Shown here: one piece after another, positions 37,459-44,604 of the stretch | Layout of the letters: each line of letters begins with the position of its first letter | Position numbering within the stretch: position 1 is the first letter of the stretch | Assembly (NCBI GenBank): GCA_023430065.1 | Contig: JAEZCG010000164.1 | Coordinates: forward strand, 1-44,604 | Reading direction: 5' to 3' | DNA from: Pseudomonadota bacterium | GTDB taxonomy: Bacteria > Pseudomonadota > Gammaproteobacteria > Burkholderiales > SHXO01 | Length of the DNA: 44,604 nt | The notes under the pieces: generated by a model | The model's input: only the letters and a program-made list of their open reading frames with translations | Told to the model about the DNA's origin: nothing | Databases searched by the model: none | Program-made: the position numbers and the translations under genes

Positions 37459-39953
37459 TGCTCCCGGCTGCGCTGCTGCTCGGTCCGCTACTGCAGGACA
37501 AGCTGCGCCTGCTCGTCGCGGTGCTCGCGATCGCGCTCGGCGTCGCGCTGGGCTATGCCGTGCAGATCGTGAACGGTGCGGCGCTGCGGGAGTTCGCCCA
37601 GGCGCTGCGCGGCTTTTCCGGTGATGCCGACCTCAGCGTGCGTGGTCCTCGCTCGGGTTTCGACCACGCACTGTACCCGGCCATCGCGCGACTGCCGCAA
37701 GTCGCGGTCGCGAGTCCCGTGCTCGAAGTCGATGCCAGCCTCCCGGGCAGCGAGGATCCCCTTCGCATCGTCGGGCTCGACGTGTTCCGCGCTGCGCAGA
37801 TCCAGCCGCTCCTGCTCGCGCAGGCCGAGGACTTCGAGGACACGCTGCGGGCCGACACCGTGTTCCTCAGTCCCGCGGCACGCGAGTGGCTGCAACTGGA
37901 CGTCGGCGATGCGCTTGCGGTCCAGGTCGGTCTGGATGCGGTACCGCTGCACGTGGCCGGCTGGCTGCCGGCAGAGGGCACGCGTGCGCGCGTGGCGGTG
38001 ATGGATATCGGCGGCGCCCAGTGGCTGCTCGACCGCCCCGGCGTGCTCTCGCGCATCGACGTGAAGCTGAGGCCGGGGGTGGACGTCGCGCAGGCACGCG
38101 AGACCATCGCGATGCTGCTGCCTGCGGGCGTGCAGGTGGACCGGCCGGACAGCGCCATCGAGGCGACCGGGCGCATGACGCGCGCCTACCGCATCAACCT
38201 CAACGTGCTGGCCCTGGTGGCGCTGTTCACCGGGAGCCTGCTGGTGTTCTCGACCCAGGCGCTGGGCGTGATCAGGCGGCGCGCGCAGCTCGCCCTGCTG
38301 CGGGTGCTCGGTTTCACCCGCAGGCGCCTGGTCTGGCAGATGCTGCTGGAAGGTCTGCTGGTCGGCACGGTCGGGGCGACAGCCGGCATCGTCCTCGGTT
38401 ATGCGCTCGCTGCCGCCGTGCTGCGCTTCGTCGGCGCCGACCTGGGTGCGGGGCACTTCCGCGGGGTAGACGCCGCACCGACGCTGGAGCCGCTCGCCAT
38501 CGCGGCGTTCTTCTCTCTTGGACTGGCGGCTGCGCTGATCGGCAGTGCGGTGCCGGCGCTGGAGGCGGCCCGTGCGCGGCCGGCCGCTGCCCTGAAGGCG
38601 GGAGACGACGCAAGCGCGTTTCGACATCTCGGCCGCCGCGGTTCCGGTCTTCTGCTGATCGCGTTCTCGGCACTGTTCGTCTGGCTGCCGGCGGTCGACG
38701 GTCTGCCGTTGTTCGGCTACCTCGCCATCGCGCTGCTGCTTCTCGGCACCATCCTCCTGCTGCCGCGACTGCTGGCGCTGCTGCTGAACCTGCTGCCCGA
38801 GCCGCCGCGGGCAGTCCCGGCACTCGCGCTGGCGCAGTTGCGCAATGCGCCCGGTCCGGCGAGCGTCAGCCTCGCGTCCATCGTCGCCGCGATCAGCTTG
38901 ACCGTGTCGATGGCGATCATGGTCGCCTCCTTCCGGCAATCGCTCGAGGACTGGCTGGGCCACGTGCTGCCGGCCGATCTTTACCTGCGTGCCGGCAACG
39001 CCGGAGACAGTGCATTCCTCGATGTCGAGGATCAGCGACGCGTCGCGACGCTCGCCGGTGTGCGCCGCGTCGAGTTCCTGCGCGCGGAGCAGCTGCTGCT
39101 CGACCCGCGTCGGCCGGCCGTCACGCTGCTCGCGCGCGATCTGGATCCGGCGGACGTAGCGCAACGACTGCCGCTGGTGGGTCGCGTGCCGCCGTTGCCG
39201 GACGATCTGCCCCCGGTGTGGGTCAGCGAGATGATGGTGGATGTGTTCGGCATGCGGCCGGGGGCACGTATTGACCTGCCGATCGCCGGGCGCGCCGCGC
39301 CGTTCCGCGTGGCCGGCGTGTGGCGCGACTACGCGCGGCAGAACGGCGCGCTGGTGGTGCCGCGCGCCGTGTACCGACACCTGAGCGGCGACTTGCGCGT
39401 CACCGACGCGGCCGTGTGGCTGAAGCCCGAAGCCGATGCATCGGAGGTGTCCGAGGCGTTGCGCACGGCGCTGACCGGCGGGGATCGCCTTGAGATTGCG
39501 CGCCAGGGAGAGATCCGCGACCTGAGCCTGGGCATCTTCGATCGTTCCTTTGCCGCCACCTATGCGCTGGAAGCGGCCGCCATCGTCATCGGTCTGTTCG
39601 GATTGAGCAGCAGCATTACTGCACAGGCGCTCGCGCGGCGGCGCGAGTTCGGCATGCTGCGCCATGTCGGCATGACGCGCCGCCAGGTCGCGGCCATGCT
39701 GACGACGGAGGGGTTGTTGACCAGCACGGTCGGGCTGCTGGTGGGGTTCGGGCTGGGCTGGCTCGTCAGCCTGATCCTGATCCATGTGGTGAATCGCCAG
39801 TCTTTTCACTGGGGCATGGAGGTGCACATGCCCTGGTTGCTGCTCGCTGCGTTCGGGGCAGCGATGCTGGCCTTGTCGACGTTGACCGCTCGCGTCAGCG
39901 CCCGGCACGCCGTGCGTTCCGATGCCGTGCGCGCCGTGCGCGAGGACTGGTGA
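37458..39953 (+). CDS. FtsX-family ABC transporter permease
   Basis: This 831-residue inner-membrane protein has two FtsX/MacB-type permease units. After an N-terminal helix and a periplasmic loop, a helix cluster occurs near residues 235-365 (LNVLALVALFTGSLLVFSTQ; RRRAQLALLRVLGFTRRRL). Two central helices, a second periplasmic domain and a final cluster follow (near 700-815; RRREFGMLRHVGMTRRQVA). The paired coupling helices are diagnostic of lipoprotein or envelope-type ABC exporters. Its start overlaps the hydrolase stop. The usual partners are a LolD-like ATPase (here at 26.5 kb) and an AttH/CrtC-like periplasmic protein (next gene, 40.4 kb). Confidence 0.88.
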   Translation: MLPAALLLGPLLQDKLRLLVAVLAIALGVALGYAVQIVNGAALREFAQALRGFSGDADLSVRGPRSGFDHALYPAIARLPQVAVASPVLEVDASLPGSEDPLRIVGLDVFRAAQIQPLLLAQAEDFEDTLRADTVFLSPAAREWLQLDVGDALAVQVGLDAVPLHVAGWLPAEGTRARVAVMDIGGAQWLLDRPGVLSRIDVKLRPGVDVAQARETIAMLLPAGVQVDRPDSAIEATGRMTRAYRINLNVLALVALFTGSLLVFSTQALGVIRRRAQLALLRVLGFTRRRLVWQMLLEGLLVGTVGATAGIVLGYALAAAVLRFVGADLGAGHFRGVDAAPTLEPLAIAAFFSLGLAAALIGSAVPALEAARARPAAALKAGDDASAFRHLGRRGSGLLLIAFSALFVWLPAVDGLPLFGYLAIALLLLGTILLLPRLLALLLNLLPEPPRAVPALALAQLRNAPGPASVSLASIVAAISLTVSMAIMVASFRQSLEDWLGHVLPADLYLRAGNAGDSAFLDVEDQRRVATLAGVRRVEFLRAEQLLLDPRRPAVTLLARDLDPADVAQRLPLVGRVPPLPDDLPPVWVSEMMVDVFGMRPGARIDLPIAGRAAPFRVAGVWRDYARQNGALVVPRAVYRHLSGDLRVTDAAVWLKPEADASEVSEALRTALTGGDRLEIARQGEIRDLSLGIFDRSFAATYALEAAAIVIGLFGLSSSITAQALARRREFGMLRHVGMTRRQVAAMLTTEGLLTSTVGLLVGFGLGWLVSLILIHVVNRQSFHWGMEVHMPWLLLAAFGAAMLALSTLTARVSARHAVRSDAVRAVREDW

Positions 39954-39975
39954 GCGGAGGAGCGTCCTCGTTCTG

Positions 39976-40128
39976 GTGCCACGTCGAGCGTAGTGAGCCC
40001 TCCTCATGCCCACCGTGTCATGTCGAGCGAAGGCGCCATATTCATGCCAACGGTGTCATGTCGCGCGTAGGAGCCATCCTCATGCCCACGGTGTCATGTC
40101 GAGCGTAGCGAGACATCCTCGCCTTGGA
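39976..40128. repeat. Tandem array, four copies of a 38-39-bp intergenic repeat
   Basis: Units start at 39976, 40015, 40053 and 40091 (phase of GTGTCATGTCGAGCG), with periods of 39, 38 and 38. Each unit runs through a CATGCCCACGG-like end; the copies are diverged by a few bases. The motif GTCATGTCGAGCG belongs to a common style of dispersed intergenic elements. The array lies in the 431-base gap 39954-40384 between the permease and the lipocalin-like gene. Apart from this array, the hairpin that follows and a weak promoter-like box, I see no gene in the gap. Confidence 0.85.
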
Positions 40129-40145
40129 CGCTGCAAGGCGAGGAT
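40115..40145. repeat. 12-bp perfect hairpin closing the 38-bp array
   Basis: ATCCTCGCCTTG (40115-40126) is exactly complementary to CAAGGCGAGGAT (40134-40145), with a seven-base loop. Beyond it the sequence on the right (to about 40172, ending GGGATGACAT) is an inverted, diverged copy of the last array unit. The whole forms a large imperfect inverted repeat of about 37-base arms. No T-tract follows, but the structure could slow or stop transcription between permease and lipocalin genes. Confidence 0.75.
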
Positions 40146-40231
40146 CCCTCGCCATCGGCTCGGGATGACATCGGGAAGGCGCTGCGACGTCCTTGCCCAG
40201 CCCTCGTGGTGCGTCGACGCGGAATGCGCCC

Positions 40232-40237
40232 TATACT
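40232..40237 (+). promoter_or_regulatory. Candidate -10 box before the lipocalin-like gene
   Basis: TATACT resembles a -10 box and is followed directly by CGTAGCGAACGCTTC, similar to the right half of the palindrome before pirin. No good -35 is seen. If used, the leader to the ATG at 40385 is about 140 bases and contains a possible short open frame (40263-40409) that I do not call as a gene. Confidence 0.3.
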
Positions 40238-40384
40238 CGTAGCGAACGCTTCCGAGGCTCCCATGCGCGCCGTCGATGCTTCCAGGTCCCGAGTCGATGC
40301 GGCTCCTGTCGTTTCGACGATGCAACTGGATGATCAGTGCTTGCCCATATTGCGTGCCTCGATCCGCGAGAACGTCGCTCCGTC

Positions 40385-41449
40385 ATGCATCGGCGCCGGT
40401 TCCTCCTAGCGGCGCCCGTCGCGCTGCACGCGCTCGCGGCCCATGCGCAGTATCCGCAGGTCGAGCGCGGCCGGGCGTTGGCCTTCCCCCGCGATCACGG
40501 CGCCCACCCGCTGTTCCGTACCGAATGGTGGTACATCACAGGATGGGTGAACGACGGCGCCGAGCATGACTTGGGCATCCAGGTCACGTTCTTCCGGAAT
40601 CGTCCGCTGCTGCAGGAAGCCAACCCCAGTCCGTTCGCACCGCGCCAACTGCTGTTCGCACATGCGGCGCTGGCCGATGCGCGCGAAGGACGACTCCTGC
40701 ACGATCAGCGCGCCGCGCGTGCGGGACTGGGGCTGGCTGCTGCCAGCGAGCACATCACCGACGTGCGGCTCGACGACTGGAGTCTGGTCCTGGATGGCGA
40801 CACCTATCGCAGCCGGATCATCACGCGCGCCTTCGAGATGGATCTGCGTTTCGTCGCCACGCAGCCGCCCCTGCTGCAAGGCGACGCCGGATTCAGCCGC
40901 AAGGGCACACGTCCGGAGCAGGCGAGCTACTACTACAGCCGCCCGCAGCTGCGCACGCACGGGATCCTGGTCGTGCGCGGACGGCGCCTGGCGGTGCGTG
41001 GCGTGTCCTGGCTCGATCACGAGTGGTCGAGCACGATTCTCGACCCGCGCGCCGCCGGCTGGGACTGGATCGGCATCAACCTGCAAGGCGGCGGCGCACT
41101 GATGGCTTTTCGCATCCGCGCACGCGGCGGGGGCGTGCTGTACGCCGGCGGCGGGCTGCGCGACGTGCAGGGGCGGATGCGTGCACTGTCGCCGGAGGAA
41201 GTGGCGTTCGAGCCCCTGCGTACCTGGCGCTCCCCGCGGACGAACGTGGAATATCCGGTGGCGATGCGCGTGCGCGCCGGCGCGCTGCAGTGGGAGCTGC
41301 AGCCGCTGATGGACGATCAGGAACTCGATTCCCGCGCGAGCACGGGCACGATCTACTGGGAGGGGGCGGTGCGCGCGCTCAACCAAGGACGCGAAGTCGG
41401 ACGGGGATACCTGGAGCTGACCGGCTACTGGCAGCCGCTGAAGCTGTGA
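40385..41449 (+). CDS. AttH/CrtC-like lipocalin-fold secreted protein
   Basis: The 354-residue protein belongs to the AttH / hydroxyneurosporene-synthase (CrtC)-like family, two lipocalin-type barrels. Characteristic segments are FRTEWWYITGWV near residue 45, RPEQASYYYSRPQL, GVSWLDHEWSST and GWDWIGINLQGGGALMAF. The N-terminus MHRRRFLLAAPVALHALAAHAQ (in parts: MHRRRFLLAAP, VALHALAAHAQ) is a signal peptide with a twin-arginine-like start, so export through Tat is possible. Carotenoid hydratase activity is not implied, as no carotenoid genes are seen. It follows the FtsX permease, the typical neighbour, suggesting a periplasmic carrier role. Confidence 0.88.
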   Translation: MHRRRFLLAAPVALHALAAHAQYPQVERGRALAFPRDHGAHPLFRTEWWYITGWVNDGAEHDLGIQVTFFRNRPLLQEANPSPFAPRQLLFAHAALADAREGRLLHDQRAARAGLGLAAASEHITDVRLDDWSLVLDGDTYRSRIITRAFEMDLRFVATQPPLLQGDAGFSRKGTRPEQASYYYSRPQLRTHGILVVRGRRLAVRGVSWLDHEWSSTILDPRAAGWDWIGINLQGGGALMAFRIRARGGGVLYAGGGLRDVQGRMRALSPEEVAFEPLRTWRSPRTNVEYPVAMRVRAGALQWELQPLMDDQELDSRASTGTIYWEGAVRALNQGREVGRGYLELTGYWQPLKL

Positions 41450-41495
41450 GAAGGAGTCGGGACCCCCCCGCATGCACTGCGAGGCGTCCCTGCAC

Positions 41496-42314
41496 TCAAT
41501 CGAGGAAGTAGCGGAACCCCACCTCGATGTTCCAGTCCGGGACGAAGGCCAGCCGATTGCCTCCGACGCCTCCTCCGGGGCGCACCCACAGCGCGAGATG
41601 CCGGGTCATCACCCGGCCCACTTCCAGTTCGAACGTAGCGGCGGTCTTGTCGTCGTCGCGCCAGTTCACGTACAGGCTGGGTTCGAAGAAGGTATAGAAG
41701 CGATTCGGCCAGCGCGTGAGCAAAGAGGTGCGGAACAGGCTCATGTTGACGTCGTTGTCGCCGGCGACATCGACGAAGTGCTGCGCGTAGGGAAAGAACA
41801 CCGAGTCCAGAGATGGCACGTCGACCGCGGCGAACACCACCGGCTGGAACACCGTCATGTCGAACCCGATCCCCTTCTCGCCTGTATCGAGCGAGAACTC
41901 CGGACCGATGACGAGTGCGAAACCCGGCTTGCGCAGCGCTCGCCAGTTCAAGCGTGCGGTCATGTCGCCGAAGCCGCGGTCGTACGGTTGACCGTCTGCG
42001 CGGTTCCACAGGTACGGCGTCTCGAGGCGCAGCGCCAGCGTGTTGGTGAAGGCGTACTCGAGGCGCGGCACGAACAGCGCACGGCTGCCGCCGTCATGCA
42101 GGGCCTGATGCTCGTAGCGTGCCTCCAAGCGCGTCTGGAAATCGGTCGGGTCGAGGCGCTTCTTCACCGCTTCGGCCGTGGACACCGTGTCGGCGGAGGG
42201 GGAAGCCTGCTCCTGCGAGGCAGAGCCTGGGTGGCTCTGCGCAGCGGCGTCCACGAACGCGCATGCGCACGCCAGCTTGGTGAGCAGGGCGAACGTCGAT
42301 AACTTTGCTGGCAC
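41496..42314 (-). CDS. Outer-membrane beta-barrel protein, function unknown
   Basis: The 272-residue product has a signal peptide (about residues 1-25, ending DAAAQ). A linker of charged residues follows, then amphipathic beta strands: RLEARYEHQAL, FTNTLALRLETPYLW, GDMTARLNWRALRK, FALVIGPEFSLDTG, FYTFFEPSLYVNWRDDD and ATFELEVGRV. The last strand ends NIEVGFRYFLD, nearly the terminal aromatic pattern recognised by BamA. It resembles small outer-membrane channels of the phenol-degradation MetA/transporter type, but no ligand can be named. It converges with the lipocalin gene with 46 bases between, and is expressed alone. Confidence 0.7.
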   Translation of the reverse strand: MPAKLSTFALLTKLACACAFVDAAAQSHPGSASQEQASPSADTVSTAEAVKKRLDPTDFQTRLEARYEHQALHDGGSRALFVPRLEYAFTNTLALRLETPYLWNRADGQPYDRGFGDMTARLNWRALRKPGFALVIGPEFSLDTGEKGIGFDMTVFQPVVFAAVDVPSLDSVFFPYAQHFVDVAGDNDVNMSLFRTSLLTRWPNRFYTFFEPSLYVNWRDDDKTAATFELEVGRVMTRHLALWVRPGGGVGGNRLAFVPDWNIEVGFRYFLD

Positions 42315-42446
42315 GGTCCTTCCGATGGGGCGATTACTCGTGGGAACGGGCAGGGCGCCCTTCCGAAGGGTGCGCAGTCTAGGGCAAAGCGTTGCAGCGT
42401 GCAGCAGCGACTGACCGCGACGCCAAGAGGGGGTGGAGGACCCCGA

Positions 42447-43187
42447 TCAACCCAGCCGCGAGCTCAGGCCCTGGAGAAAGGCGCGCACCCGTTTGGCGTT
42501 CTGGCCGAGATCGCTACGGCCCAGGCGCGATTTCGAGCGCACGTCCACGCGGGTGCCGTGCGGCGTCTCGACGATGCGCACCACCATGTCGTCGGTGAAG
42601 CCATACCAGAAGCTGGTGTCGCTCGCTTCGAGTCTGCCCTCGCTCAGATCGGCGCCCGTGAGCTGCAGCTTCATGTCCTGAATGGTCGCGCGTGCGGCTT
42701 CGAACACCTCGTCGCGCGGAACGGTGGTGATCAGCGGTGCGAGGTCCGGATACGCCTCCTTCTGCTGCGCGGCGACCTCGGGACCGTCATAGGCGACCGG
42801 ATGATCCCCTTCCGCGCGCAGCTGTGCGGCCGCCACGAACTGCGGTGGCGCTTCCGTGTCGGTGGTGATGTCGTGGATGTATGGCAGTGCGTCCAGGGTC
42901 TGCTTCCACTGCCAGGGCACGTACGCGAAGACCGCCGCGATCGCCAGGCCGACGATGCCGGTCACCAGCGCCGGGCGATTGCCGCGCGAGAGCAGCAGGC
43001 CGAGGAGGGACAGCGCGCCCGCGGCCAGCGACACGAAGAATGCCGTCCTCAGGATCAGGAAGCCGGTACGGAAGTGCCACAGTCCGGCCTGATAGCCGAA
43101 GCCCGAGAGCATGGCAGCCGCCACGCAGACGAGAACGAGCGCCAGGCCGGCGTAGGCCAGCCGGCGTCCGAATCGACCCTTATCCAT
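42447..43187 (-). CDS. DUF1499 domain membrane protein
   Basis: The 246-residue protein has three to four hydrophobic helices in the first half (about residues 10-30, 40-62 and 70-92). A soluble C-terminal DUF1499-type domain spans about 110-246, with DALPYIHDITTDTEAPPQF, VFEAARATIQDMKLQ and MVVRIVETPHGTRVDVRSKS. The family's function is unknown. It follows the Rieske oxygenase gene on the same strand, with 15 bases between them, so co-transcription is likely. Start ATG at 43185-43187; GGGAGC lies upstream. Confidence 0.8.
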   Translation of the reverse strand: MDKGRFGRRLAYAGLALVLVCVAAAMLSGFGYQAGLWHFRTGFLILRTAFFVSLAAGALSLLGLLLSRGNRPALVTGIVGLAIAAVFAYVPWQWKQTLDALPYIHDITTDTEAPPQFVAAAQLRAEGDHPVAYDGPEVAAQQKEAYPDLAPLITTVPRDEVFEAARATIQDMKLQLTGADLSEGRLEASDTSFWYGFTDDMVVRIVETPHGTRVDVRSKSRLGRSDLGQNAKRVRAFLQGLSSRLG

Positions 43188-43202
43188 GTGCGCTCCCGTG
43201 TC

Positions 43203-44303
43203 CTATACCGCGCCGAGCTGCCGACGCAGGAACTCATGCAGATGGACCATGCCGTCCTCGTGGGGCGAGTGATAGGGTCCGGTGTCCTCCTGGCCATTGA
43301 GCCAGAGCGCCTTGCGTCCCTTCTGCAGCCACGTGCAGATTTCCGAATCCTCCGCTGCCGATTCGGCGTAGGCGGCCTGGTGCGCTTCGACCAGTTCGCG
43401 CTCGAACAGCGCCACCTCCTCGGGGTAGAAGAACTCCACCACGTTGAGCGTGCGCTCGGGCGCGAGCGGGACCAGCGTACTGACGACCAGCGAGTAGGGA
43501 TACCACTCCAGCATCACGTTGGGATAGAGAATGCACCAGAGCGTGCCGTACTTGGGAAGCTGGCCGCCGCTGTTCTGCAGAATGGCGTTGCGATAGCGCG
43601 TGTAGTGCGGCGAGACCTGATTGCGGAATTCGTCCTTGATGCCCAGGATCTGGTAGGACCAGCGCTCGCCGAAGCCCCATTGGTAATTGCCGGGGTCGAC
43701 GAAATACTGCAGTCCCGGGTGATAGGGCACGACGTGATACATCTCGAGGAAGATCTCGAGGAAGTTCTTCCAGTTGTACTCGAGCACCTCCACGTGGGAG
43801 CGCTCGAACACGTACCCGCTGAAGTCGAACTCGGACGCGAGCGGGAAATCGGCCAGGTCCTTGGCCGGATCTCGAGGCCCTTTGAACAGCAGGCCGTGCC
43901 AATTGGTCAGCGGTGTCTCCACCAGACCCCTGTCGGGATTACGGTCGAACTCCGGCGCACCCATCAGCCGCCCGTCCAGATCGTAGGTCCATTTGTGCAC
44001 CGGGCAGACGATGTTGCGCACGTTGCCCCGACCTTCGAGCAACAGCGACTGGCGGTGACGGCACACGTTGTCGAGCAGGTGTACGCCCCGGGGGCTGCGC
44101 ATGAGCATCTTGCCGTGGTGCGCCCAATCCAGCGTGAAGTAGTCGCCCTCGTTCGGGACCATCAGCTCATGGCCGACGTATCCCGGTCCCTGCTCGATCA
44201 CCAGCTTGCGTTCCTGCTCGAAGACGGCGGGATCGAAATACCAGGAAATGGGCAGCTGCGAGCGGTGCGGCGCGAGCTGGCTCTGGGTCGGAATGGCGGA
44301 CAT
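43203..44303 (-). CDS. Aromatic-ring-hydroxylating dioxygenase, alpha subunit (Rieske oxygenase)
   Basis: The 366-residue protein has a Rieske [2Fe-2S] domain with Cys81-x-His83 and Cys100-x-x-His103 (CRHRQ and CPVHKW), and a catalytic domain with NWKNFLEIFLEMYHVVPYHP, where His190 and His195 are the mononuclear iron ligands. It resembles terminal oxygenases of the carnitine/choline/phenylpropionate-like class. No ferredoxin, reductase or beta subunit is adjacent, so the electron donor is encoded elsewhere. I use the ATG at 44301-44303; a GTG at 44331-44333 is also in frame. Substrate unknown. It shares its upstream gap with tex. Confidence 0.88.
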   Translation of the reverse strand: MSAIPTQSQLAPHRSQLPISWYFDPAVFEQERKLVIEQGPGYVGHELMVPNEGDYFTLDWAHHGKMLMRSPRGVHLLDNVCRHRQSLLLEGRGNVRNIVCPVHKWTYDLDGRLMGAPEFDRNPDRGLVETPLTNWHGLLFKGPRDPAKDLADFPLASEFDFSGYVFERSHVEVLEYNWKNFLEIFLEMYHVVPYHPGLQYFVDPGNYQWGFGERWSYQILGIKDEFRNQVSPHYTRYRNAILQNSGGQLPKYGTLWCILYPNVMLEWYPYSLVVSTLVPLAPERTLNVVEFFYPEEVALFERELVEAHQAAYAESAAEDSEICTWLQKGRKALWLNGQEDTGPYHSPHEDGMVHLHEFLRRQLGAV

Positions 44304-44492
44304 ATCAGCGGGTCTGGGAGTGCGGGCGATCACGCGCAGTGTAGCCCCAAAGCGGCATGTAGGCGTGGTCGAGCAGGGGGTGCGCCGAGCGCAGACGGAC
44401 GGCGTGCAGCGCCTTTCGTCGCGATTGTGCGCGTCACGGCCGCGAACAGGCGTGCCGTCGTCCCCGGCGAAAGCGCAGGCGCGCCGATCGCG

Positions 44493-44498
44493 TATAGT
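44493..44498 (+). promoter_or_regulatory. Candidate -10 box of tex
   Basis: TATAGT at 44493-44498 lies 32 bases before the tex start codon. No recognisable -35 precedes it. A degraded REP-like half-repeat stands near 44466 on its left. Confidence 0.3.
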
Positions 44499-44530
44499 GC
44501 GCAGTCCGCTTTTCTTCTACCTTCCCGCTG

Positions 44531-44604
44531 ATGCTTCCTCCCATCGAGCAGCGCATTGCCGCCGAACTCGGCGTGCGCCCGGCGCAGGTTTCCGCCGCGG
44601 TGGC
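44531..44604 (+). CDS. tex: Tex-family transcriptional accessory protein, N-terminus (partial)
   Basis: The frame runs off the right edge of the window. The 24 visible residues, MLPPIEQRIAAELGVRPAQV followed by SAAV, match the conserved N-terminus of Tex, an S1-domain, YqgF-like and HtH protein that binds RNA and affects transcription. Full-length Tex is about 770-780 residues, so most of the gene lies outside. The ATG at 44531 follows a TATAGT -10-like box. Confidence 0.78.
   Translation, partial: MLPPIEQRIAAELGVRPAQVSAAV

Noticed and set aside
37488..40013. 841-codon minus-strand frame opposite the FtsX permease
   Set aside because: Low-complexity Gln/Arg/His composition, antisense to a strongly supported gene.
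39976..40128. CRISPR array suspected from 38-bp periodicity
   Set aside because: The whole unit is repeated with scattered substitutions; there is no constant-repeat and variable-spacer alternation.
40263..40409. 48-codon frame in the leader of the lipocalin-like gene
   Set aside because: No ribosome-binding site or recognisable sequence, and it overlaps the start of the real gene; chance remains the simplest explanation.
40385..41449. Carotenoid hydratase (CrtC) function for the lipocalin-like gene
   Set aside because: The family name comes from CrtC, but there are no carotenoid genes in the window and its neighbour is an FtsX permease as in att-like loci.
42399..44531. 710-codon plus-strand frame opposite the DUF1499 and Rieske genes
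   Set aside because: Antisense to two genes with clear motifs; no signal or domain of its own.

Overview
The window is high-GC, densely coded DNA that reads as a betaproteobacterium, probably in or near the Burkholderiales. This is inferred from gene content and no marker gene was searched. The supporting signs are an orphan Bug/TctC-type binding protein, a boxRCB benzoyl-CoA epoxidase block with a BoxR-type regulator, two RND pumps, and weak TAGACT/TATAGT-like -10 boxes. There are about 36 genes, including the 3' end of leuA at the left edge and the 5' end of tex at the right edge. I saw no rRNA, tRNA, insertion sequence, CRISPR array or integrase.

Layout. 1-6.5 kb: leuA tail, type II NADH dehydrogenase plus a PYROXD2-like flavoprotein, a small Cys-rich secreted protein, two substrate-binding proteins without transporters, and a b561-type cytochrome. 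6.5-13.3 kb: cysK, divergent from a complete tripartite RND pump of CusCBA/CzcCBA type. 13.3-16.2 kb: class II aldolase, Sel1-repeat protein, ZIP metal transporter, thioredoxin. 16.3-21.7 kb: a LysR regulator divergent from a MexEF/AcrAB-like RND pump that ends in a strong intrinsic terminator. 21.9-25.7 kb: cardiolipin synthase, then pirin, glutathionyl-hydroquinone reductase and WrbA, which read as a quinone-handling block. 25.9-27.9 kb: a secreted barrel-like protein, a LolD-type ATPase and two tiny secreted repeat proteins. 28.2-37.5 kb: the aromatic acyl-CoA region. 37.5-41.4 kb: an FtsX-type permease and an AttH/CrtC-like lipocalin protein. 41.5-44.6 kb: outer-membrane barrel protein, DUF1499 protein, Rieske oxygenase, tex start.

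How the genes work together. boxR-boxC-boxB form one leftward, translationally overlapping operon for aerobic benzoyl-CoA degradation. Benzoate-CoA ligase (bclA) and an alpha/beta hydrolase lie nearby on the opposite strand. A feruloyl-CoA-synthetase-like ligase and a MioC-type flavodoxin are transcribed divergently from boxR. The shared boxR/ligase control region contains a TGCA-N6-TGCA pair, the operator form described for BzdR/BoxR-type repressors. boxA, the expected reductase partner of boxB, is absent from its usual place after boxB. The aromatic block also separates a LolD-like ATPase (26.5 kb) from the FtsX permease and lipocalin protein (37.5-41.4 kb) that such an ATPase normally accompanies, which suggests insertion into an att-like export operon.

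Non-coding structure is unusually rich: a 4 x 77-bp tandem array between the flavodoxin and bclA, a 4 x 38-bp array ending in a 12-bp perfect hairpin before the lipocalin gene, an inverted-repeat element after leuA, and several smaller palindromes in leaders.
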